The translations under genes and the position numbers were made by a program. The notes beneath the pieces are model-generated. The model made no database searches, had not been told where the DNA came from, and worked only from the letters and a program-made list of their open reading frames with translations. This document shows positions 32,408-38,190 of a DNA stretch of 38,190 nucleotides, one piece after another. The first letter of the stretch is position 1. Every line of letters begins with the position of its first letter. This DNA is from an uncultured Clostridia bacterium (GTDB lineage: Bacteria > Bacillota > Clostridia > Oscillospirales > Oscillospiraceae): assembly GCA_947165085.1 (NCBI GenBank), contig CAMUZA010000011.1:1-38190 (forward strand). The letters are read 5' to 3'.

Positions 32408-34237
32408 TTATTGTCCGTTTCTCGTTTTCATCAGCTGGCGCATGCGCGCGGCGTGATCCAGCTCGCGCTTTCGGATGCGCAGGGTCTTCGGCGTGACCTC
32501 CAGAAGCTCGTCGTCCGCGAGGAATTCCAGGCACTGCTCCAGCGAGAACACGCGCGGCGGTGTCAGACGGAGCGCCTCGTCCGAACCGGACGCACGCATG
32601 TTGGTCAATTGCTTTTTCTTGCAGACGTTGACCGTCATATCCTCGTTTCTCGAGCAGATGCCGACGACCATGCCGGCATAGACCTCGGTGCCCGGCACGA
32701 TCAGCATCTGACCGCGCTCCTGCGCGTTGAACAGGCCGTAGGAGCACGCCTCGCCAGTTTCAAAGGACACGAGCGATCCGGTCTTGCGGCGCTCGATCTC
32801 GCCCTTCATCGGAGCGTAGGAGTCCAGCACGGAGGACATGATGCCCTCGCCGCGGGTATCGGTCAAAAATTCGTTGCGGTAGCCGAACAGTCCGCGCGAC
32901 GGGACGAGGAATTCCAGACGGTAGCGGCTGCCGATCGGCGTCATGGAGACGAGGTCGCCCTTGCGCTTGCCGATCTTCTCGATCACGCTGCCCATCGACG
33001 CCTCCGGCACGTCCGCGACCATGCGCTCGATCGGCTCGCAGAGCTTGCCGTCGATCGTCTTGGTCAGAACGCGCGGGGTGCTGACCTGAAATTCATAGCC
33101 CTCGCGGCGCATTGTTTCAATCAGAATGGAGATGTGCATTTCGCCGCGACCGGCGACGTTGAAGGCGTCCGTGCCCTGCTCGGTCACGTGAAGCGAAACG
33201 TCCTTCAGAAGCTCGCGCATCAGACGGTCGCGCAGGTTGCGGGAGGTGACGTACTTGCCCTCTCTGCCCGCAAACGGGGAATCGTTGACGGAGAAGGTCA
33301 TCTCGATCGTCGGATCGGAGATCTTCACGAAAGGAAGCGGCTCCGGCTGATCGGTGGCGCAGATGGTTCTGCCGATCGTGATGTCAGACATGCCGGAAAA
33401 CGCGACGATCTCGCCCGCCGACGCGCTTTCGATCGGCTTGCGGTTCAGTCCGTCGAACTCATAGAGCGCGACGACCTTGCCCTTTTCCTTGTGGTCGGGG
33501 TCGTGGTAGTCGCAGATCGTGACCTCCTGATTCTGCCGCAGCGTGCCGCGCTCGATCCTGCCGATGCCGATCCTGCCGACGTAGTCGTTGTAGTCGATAG
33601 AGGAGACGAGCATCTGCACGGGCGCGTCCGGATCGCCCTCCGGCGCGGGGATATAGTCCACGATCGTATTGAACAGCGGATCCAGATTCACGCCGCTCTC
33701 GTTCGGGCTGTAGCTCGCGACGCCCTGGCGGGCGGAGCAGAACAGCGTCGGCGACTCAAACTGCTCGTCGGTCGCGTTCAGATCGAGCAGAAGCTCCAGA
33801 ACTTCCTCCATGACCTCTTCAATGCGGGCGTCCAGACGGTCGATCTTGTTGACGACCACAATAACCTTATGTCCCAGCTCCAGCGCCTTCTGCAGGACGA
33901 AGCGCGTCTGCGGCATCGGACCCTCTGCAGCGTCAACGAGCAGGATGACGCCGTTGACCATCTTGAGGATGCGCTCGACCTCGCCGCCGAAATCGGCGTG
34001 ACCCGGGGTGTCGATGATGTTGATCTTCGTGCCCTTATAATGCACCGCGGTGTTTTTCGCCAGAATGGTGATGCCGCGCTCGCGCTCCAGATCGCCGGAA
34101 TCCATAACACGGTCGACTACGGCTTGGTTTTCGCGGTAGATACCGCCCTGCTTGAGCATTTCGTCGACCAGCGTTGTCTTGCCGTGGTCAACGTGGGCGA
34201 TGATCGCAATATTTCTGATGTTTTTCTGTTCAGACAT
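32408..34237 (-). CDS. typA: Translational GTPase TypA/BipA
   Basis: This 609-residue ribosome-associated GTPase is involved in large-subunit assembly and stress adaptation. The G domain has G1 AHVDHGKTT (14-22), the G2/switch region with RERGITIL, G3 DTPGHADFGG and G4 NKIDR. EF-G-like beta-barrel and alpha/beta domains follow, then the BipA-specific C-terminal domain with TPKTLRIRKRELD. ATG 34237 is preferred; a TTG 9 bases upstream lies too close to GAAGGG. Single-gene unit. Confidence 0.97.
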   Translation of the reverse strand: MSEQKNIRNIAIIAHVDHGKTTLVDEMLKQGGIYRENQAVVDRVMDSGDLERERGITILAKNTAVHYKGTKINIIDTPGHADFGGEVERILKMVNGVILLVDAAEGPMPQTRFVLQKALELGHKVIVVVNKIDRLDARIEEVMEEVLELLLDLNATDEQFESPTLFCSARQGVASYSPNESGVNLDPLFNTIVDYIPAPEGDPDAPVQMLVSSIDYNDYVGRIGIGRIERGTLRQNQEVTICDYHDPDHKEKGKVVALYEFDGLNRKPIESASAGEIVAFSGMSDITIGRTICATDQPEPLPFVKISDPTIEMTFSVNDSPFAGREGKYVTSRNLRDRLMRELLKDVSLHVTEQGTDAFNVAGRGEMHISILIETMRREGYEFQVSTPRVLTKTIDGKLCEPIERMVADVPEASMGSVIEKIGKRKGDLVSMTPIGSRYRLEFLVPSRGLFGYRNEFLTDTRGEGIMSSVLDSYAPMKGEIERRKTGSLVSFETGEACSYGLFNAQERGQMLIVPGTEVYAGMVVGICSRNEDMTVNVCKKKQLTNMRASGSDEALRLTPPRVFSLEQCLEFLADDELLEVTPKTLRIRKRELDHAARMRQLMKTRNGQ

Positions 34238-34278
34238 GGAGTACAATCCCTTCGCTTATAACTTATCCACAATCAAGT

Positions 34279-34307
34279 AATATACCATAAAGCCGCTGTT
34301 TTCGCAA
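34279..34307 (-). promoter_or_regulatory. Promoter of typA
   Basis: Minus strand TTGCGA (34302-34307), a 17-base spacer ending TGG (extended -10) and TATATT (34279-34284), about 40 bases before the ATG. Confidence 0.75.
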
Positions 34308-34331
34308 GAGAAAACGGCGATTTTTCCGCAG

Positions 34332-34366
34332 AAAAGCGGCGCAGTTTTTCACTGCGCCGCTTTTTT
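34332..34366. terminator. Terminator after the modular surface protein
   Basis: AAAAGCGGCGCAGT (34332-34345) pairs with ACTGCGCCGCTTTT (34351-34364), followed by T-runs on both strands. It lies 34 bases past the stop of the surface protein on the minus strand. Confidence 0.85.
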
Positions 34367-34399
34367 GTCGGGTGTTTGATTCTCTCGTGCCTCTGCCGA

Positions 34400-37300
34400 T
34401 CAGCTCAGCTTGTAGATCGTCAGCTCGCCAGAGTAACCGGAATTGGTTGCGTTGCTGCTGGCATACGCGCGGAACTGGAGCGCGCCGCCGTTGTCACGGA
34501 ACAGAATGCCTCTGTCTGCCGCAACCATCAGTCTGGAAACGCCGGCGCCGCAGGTAACGGTGAAGTCGGCGCCGCCGTCAGAGAGCTTCAGCGTCGTGCC
34601 GGACGTCCAATGGATGTATTTGCCCGCACTGTTCTTCAGCAGGAAGGTGCCTGCCGCAGAACCCGCAACGACTTCCCAGACGACGTCTGCGCTGCCGATG
34701 TTGACCGCGCTGCCGGAAACGGTGACCTGCGCCGCGCCGAGCGCGTTGGCAATCGCGGTGTCGTTCGCCATCGCGTAGTAAGCGTTGTTGTACTCAGCAA
34801 CGAGGACGATCTTGTCGCCTGCCTTGACGGAGTCAGCAACAACGTACTGGTTGCCGGAAGGAGGCGTGACCGGCTCGGTCGGAGCCGTGGTCGGCTCAGT
34901 CGGAGCAGCAGTCGGCTCGGTCGGAGCGGTCGTCGGCTCGGTCGGAGCGGTCGTCGGCTCAGTCGGAGCCGTAGTCGGCTCGGTGGGCGCGGTGCCGCCG
35001 GTGGTGTACTTATAGATGGTCAGCACAGCGGAGTAGCCGCTCTGTGTGGCGTTGCTCTGAGAGTAAGCGCGGAACTGCAGCGCGCCGCCGTTGTCGCGGA
35101 AAATCAGCGCGCGGACGGTGGATCCGGAAGCCGTGGACGCCACCACAAAGCTGGAGGTGCCTTCGCCGCAGACTGCGTTGAAGTCAACGCCTGCGTCGGC
35201 GAGCTTCAGAGAAGTGGAGGAGGTCCAGTTGATGCACTTGCCGTCCTTGTTCTTCAGAACGAAGGTGCCTGCTGCAGAGCCCGCAGCGACTTCCCAAACG
35301 ACGTCGGCGCTGCCGATCACAGCCTGCTTGCCGCTCACGGTAATCTCCGCCGCTGCAAGGGCGTTGGCGATGGAGGTGTCGTTTGCCATCGCATAGTACT
35401 TGTCGCTATAAGCGGCGACGAGGACGATCTTGTCGCCTGCCTTGAGGGTGTCAGCGACAAAGTAGCCGTTTTCGCCGGTGACCGGCTCGGTCGGCTGCGT
35501 GGGAGCAGTCGTCGGCTCAGTCGGAGCAGTCGTCGGCTCGGTCGGAGCGGTCGTCGGCTCGGTCGGAGCGGTCGTCGGCTCGGTCGGCGCGGTCGTCGGC
35601 TCGGTCGGAGCAGTCGTCGGCTCGGTGGGCGTCGTGCCGCCATCGCTGAGCTTGAAGATGGTCAGCGTGCCGGAGTAGCCGGACGCAGTCGCGTTGCTCA
35701 TGGAATAAGCGCGGAACTGCAGCGCGCCGCCGTTGTCACGGAAAATCAGCGCACGGACAGTGGAGTCGGACGCGGTGGATGCAACCACAGCGCTCGAAGT
35801 GCCTGCGCCACAGGTGATGTTGAAGTCAACGCCGGAATCGGCGAGCTTCAGAGAGGTGGAGGAAGTCCAGCTAATGAACTTGCCTTCGCTGTTCTTCATA
35901 GTGAAGGTACCTGCCGCGGAACCCGCAACAAGCTCCCAAACGACTTCGCTGCCCGCGGAACGGACCGACTTGACGTCGACCAGGTTGCCGTTGACAGCAA
36001 CTTCCTTCGCGGCAAGCGCGTTGCCGATGGTGGAAGCGTCGTTGGACATAGCGTAGTACTTGCCGTCGTACTCGGCGACCAGAACGATCTTATCGCCCGC
36101 CTTGACGGAGTCAGCAACGATGTAGCCGTCGCCGCCGGGGACCGTCGTCGGCTCGGTCGGAGCAGTCGTCGGCTCGGTCGGAGCGGTGGTCGGAGCAGTC
36201 GTCGGAGCGGTGGTCGGAGCAACGGTAGGCTCGGTCGGAGCGGTGGTCGGCTCGGTCGGAGTCGTACCGCCTGCGCTCTTGACGTAGAACTGGAAGCCGA
36301 AGTCATTGGCGGTGGGGTTGCTGGAAGAATAACCGCACATCTTGTCGACACCGGACTTCGCGAAGCACTCAAGGTAAGCAGGGCCGTAGTTGTTGGAGAA
36401 GGTCGCGTGCTTGATGTAAGCAAGACCGTCAGTCCAAGTAAGGACGAAGTTACCGTCCGCGCCGTCATGGGTCGGATCGTTGGTGACTTCGAAATAGTTG
36501 CCGGAGACCCACATCACGATTGCGTTGTCGCCCTTTGCAAAGGTGCAGGTTCCGTCAAAGTTGTCATAGTAGGTCCAGACCAGAGAATCGTCCGGATCGA
36601 CGATCTTGCCGTCAGCCGGAGTGATCGCTTCAGCAGCCAGATACCAGTCTCTGTCGTTCTCGTTCTTGACCGCCTTGCCGTGACCTGGATTGTAGATGAC
36701 GATCTCATCGCTGTCGTTCAGAACGTCAGTCAGGACGAAGACATTGCCGCCGGCAGGCTCGGTCGGAGCAGTGGTCGGCTCAGTGGGCGCAGTGGTCGGC
36801 TGGGTCGGTGCAGTAGTCGGAGCGGTGGTCGGCTGGGTCGTCGGCTGGGTGGTCGGGGTGACGCTGCCGCCTGCAAGGGTGCAGACGATATCGCTTTCGC
36901 CCTCGGTGGTGCCGTCCCAGATCGCGAACTGGAAGATGAAGCTGCGATCGCCCTCGACCAGCTCCTTGGCGACAACAACACCGTTTTCGATCGCGTAGTA
37001 GGATTCGTCCGCGACGTTCTTCAGCAGATAGCCGCCGTTGACCGCGATGACTTCAAACGCAGCGTAGTCCGACGTGCTGTCATAGTAGGTGTCGGGCTTT
37101 TCCGCCGTGATGAAGTAATAGGTAGGATTCTCGGGATCCTCGCTCTGATCGTAGTCATACTGATCGAGGAACAAGACCGTGCCGTCTTCATTGATCGTGG
37201 CATAGAAGGTGCCTGCATTGTTGAAGTCGGCCTTCAGCGTCGTGCCGGAGACGGTGACCGCCTCGGTCGTGATGTTGATATAGGTATAGTTGCCGGTGGA

Positions 37301-38190
37301 TTCGTCGTAGTCAGTATCCTCGTTATAGCCGATAATGACGCCGCTGGCAGGGTTGTAGATCACAACGCAGTCGCTGTCCGCAAAGGGCAGGTCGGCAGGC
37401 GCGCTGGTCGGCTCGGTGGTCGGCTCGGTCGTCGGCTCAGTGGGAGCCGTGGTCGGTGCGGTAGTCGGAGCGGTGGTCGGCTCGGTGGGAGCCGTGGTCG
37501 GCTGAGTCGGAGTGACGGAGCCGGAGAGCTTATAGATGGTCAGAACGGCGGAATAGCCGGAGGCAGTCGCGTTGCTCTGCGCGTATGCGCGGAACTGGAG
37601 CGCGCCGCCGTTATCGCGGAAGATCAGGCTGCGGACGGTAGCCTCGGTCGCAGTGGAGGACACGATGGCGCTCGAGGTGCCCTTGCCGCAGGTCAGCGTG
37701 AAGTTCACGCCGCTGTCATTGAGCTTCACTGTCGTTCCGGAAGTCCAGTTGATGTACTTGCCGTCGCTGCTCTTGAGCAGGAAGGTGCCTGCTGCAGAGC
37801 CGGAAGCAAGGGTCCAAACGGCCTCGTTGCCCGCAGAACGGGTAGCGATAACGTCGACAGTATCGCCGCTGACGGTAACCTCTTCAGCAGCAAGCGCGTT
37901 GCTGATGGAAGAGCCGTCGTTGGTCATTGCGTAGTGCTTGCCGTTGTACTCAGCCACAAGGACGATCTTATCTCCCGCCTTGAGAGAGTCGGCAACGACA
38001 AAGCCTTCGCCGCCGATCGGCTCGGTCGGCGCGGTGGTCGGAGCGGTGGTCGGCTCAGTCGTCGGCGCGGTGGTCGGCGCGGTGGTCGGCGCGGTGGTCG
38101 GAGCGGTCGTCGGAGTGACAGAGCCGCCCTTGACGTAGAACTGGAAGCCGAAGTCGTTGGACTTCGCGGTCGGATCGCTCGTGGAGTAGC
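34400..38190 (-). CDS. Large modular repeat protein with Thr/Pro linkers, 5' end outside window
   Basis: The frame is open to the right edge (about 1263 residues visible). Four copies of one module (A, about 150 residues) share VADSVKAGDKIVLVAEY, YYAM.ND, VVWE...GSAAGTF, TSSTSLKL, ALIFRDNGGALQFRAY and GYSA.LTIYK. They lie at about 37515-38010, 35640-36140, 35000-35475 and 34403-34860. Two other modules with the EIVIYNP/VVIYNP motif occupy about 36870-37390 and 36270-36755; the tail of a further one (NDFGFQFYVK) is at the edge. Linkers are PTEPTTAPT repeats. Such linkers and modules are typical of secreted Oscillospiraceae proteins. The C-terminus ends in a module, without LPXTG, SLH or dockerin. 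Catalytic domain, if any, and signal peptide lie outside the window. Confidence 0.85.
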   Translation of the reverse strand, partial: YSTSDPTAKSNDFGFQFYVKGGSVTPTTAPTTAPTTAPTTAPTTEPTTAPTTAPTEPIGGEGFVVADSLKAGDKIVLVAEYNGKHYAMTNDGSSISNALAAEEVTVSGDTVDVIATRSAGNEAVWTLASGSAAGTFLLKSSDGKYINWTSGTTVKLNDSGVNFTLTCGKGTSSAIVSSTATEATVRSLIFRDNGGALQFRAYAQSNATASGYSAVLTIYKLSGSVTPTQPTTAPTEPTTAPTTAPTTAPTEPTTEPTTEPTSAPADLPFADSDCVVIYNPASGVIIGYNEDTDYDESTGNYTYINITTEAVTVSGTTLKADFNNAGTFYATINEDGTVLFLDQYDYDQSEDPENPTYYFITAEKPDTYYDSTSDYAAFEVIAVNGGYLLKNVADESYYAIENGVVVAKELVEGDRSFIFQFAIWDGTTEGESDIVCTLAGGSVTPTTQPTTQPTTAPTTAPTQPTTAPTEPTTAPTEPAGGNVFVLTDVLNDSDEIVIYNPGHGKAVKNENDRDWYLAAEAITPADGKIVDPDDSLVWTYYDNFDGTCTFAKGDNAIVMWVSGNYFEVTNDPTHDGADGNFVLTWTDGLAYIKHATFSNNYGPAYLECFAKSGVDKMCGYSSSNPTANDFGFQFYVKSAGGTTPTEPTTAPTEPTVAPTTAPTTAPTTAPTEPTTAPTEPTTVPGGDGYIVADSVKAGDKIVLVAEYDGKYYAMSNDASTIGNALAAKEVAVNGNLVDVKSVRSAGSEVVWELVAGSAAGTFTMKNSEGKFISWTSSTSLKLADSGVDFNITCGAGTSSAVVASTASDSTVRALIFRDNGGALQFRAYSMSNATASGYSGTLTIFKLSDGGTTPTEPTTAPTEPTTAPTEPTTAPTEPTTAPTEPTTAPTEPTTAPTQPTEPVTGENGYFVADTLKAGDKIVLVAAYSDKYYAMANDTSIANALAAAEITVSGKQAVIGSADVVWEVAAGSAAGTFVLKNKDGKCINWTSSTSLKLADAGVDFNAVCGEGTSSFVVASTASGSTVRALIFRDNGGALQFRAYSQSNATQSGYSAVLTIYKYTTGGTAPTEPTTAPTEPTTAPTEPTTAPTEPTAAPTEPTTAPTEPVTPPSGNQYVVADSVKAGDKIVLVAEYNNAYYAMANDTAIANALGAAQVTVSGSAVNIGSADVVWEVVAGSAAGTFLLKNSAGKYIHWTSGTTLKLSDGGADFTVTCGAGVSRLMVAADRGILFRDNGGALQFRAYASSNATNSGYSGELTIYKLS
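35478..35636 (-). repeat. Longest Thr/Pro linker repeat
   Basis: Near-identical 15-18-base units encoding PTEPTTA are repeated in tandem. Similar tracts lie at about 34865-34990, 36140-36260, 36755-36860, 37395-37510 and 38015-38115. They are coding linkers, prone to slippage and recombination, so copy number may vary between strains or be misassembled. Confidence 0.85.

Noticed and set aside
32405-34261. 618-codon open frame on the plus strand
   Set aside because: Antisense of typA, whose motifs are complete.
34865-38115. CRISPR-like regularly repeated tracts
   Set aside because: The repeats are tandem codons for Pro/Thr/Glu/Ala linkers inside an open reading frame, without unique spacers or cas genes.

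Overview
The window reads as chromosomal DNA of a high-GC, probably gut-dwelling Clostridia of the Oscillospiraceae/Ruminococcaceae type. The grounds are a Gram-positive gene set (RNase Y, one bifunctional Rel, a SpoVB-like flippase, RqcP, HemZ, ECF-type BioY), strong Shine-Dalgarno sites, TTGACA/TATAAT-like promoters and a threonine/proline-linked modular surface protein. This assignment is inference; there is no rRNA in the window.

Layout. 1-3600 is an accessory patch. It holds the start of an MMPL-type exporter and its TetR regulator, then a truncated class C sortase, an intact two-gene unit (HipA-like kinase overlapping a DUF2442-like/HTH protein) behind a consensus promoter with a palindrome on its -35 box, and a truncated gene resembling mobile-element antirestriction proteins. 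It ends at a tRNA-Leu(UAG) gene and an inverted, decayed tRNA-Leu-like fragment, which suggests a repeatedly used integration neighbourhood. 3800-5660 holds RNase Y. 5678-7808 is an AbrB-ABC ATPase-permease-P-loop protein operon. 8133-10772 is a response regulator-histidine kinase-membrane PDZ protein operon. Divergent from it, 11102-15782 is a one-carbon operon (formate-THF ligase, methenyl-THF cyclohydrolase FchA, FolD, DUF1576 membrane protein). The FolD lacks two residues needed for cyclohydrolase activity, which fits with a dedicated cyclohydrolase next door.

15800-19541 (minus strand) holds rqcP, hup, a SpoVB-like flippase and an MTA/SAH deaminase-type amidohydrolase. A 277-bp MITE-like element separates this from the tightly packed minus-strand operon recJ-rel-dtd-MBL hydrolase-hemZ (19921-26617). 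26746-29479 carries two small membrane proteins, a nitroreductase, a BirA without its DNA-binding domain, and divergent bioY. 29522-32361 is the trkA-trkH potassium uptake pair. 32408-34237 is typA/bipA. The right end (34400-38190, minus, 5' end outside the window) is a large secreted-type protein of repeated ~150-residue modules joined by Thr/Pro linkers.

The best candidate for an undescribed system is the kinase/DUF2442-HTH pair at 1520-3184. It has the organisation of a toxin-antitoxin or autoregulated stress module, but toxin-antitoxin function is not shown by the sequence. Very long open frames antisense to fhs-folD, rel-recJ and rny are high-GC shadows and are not annotated.
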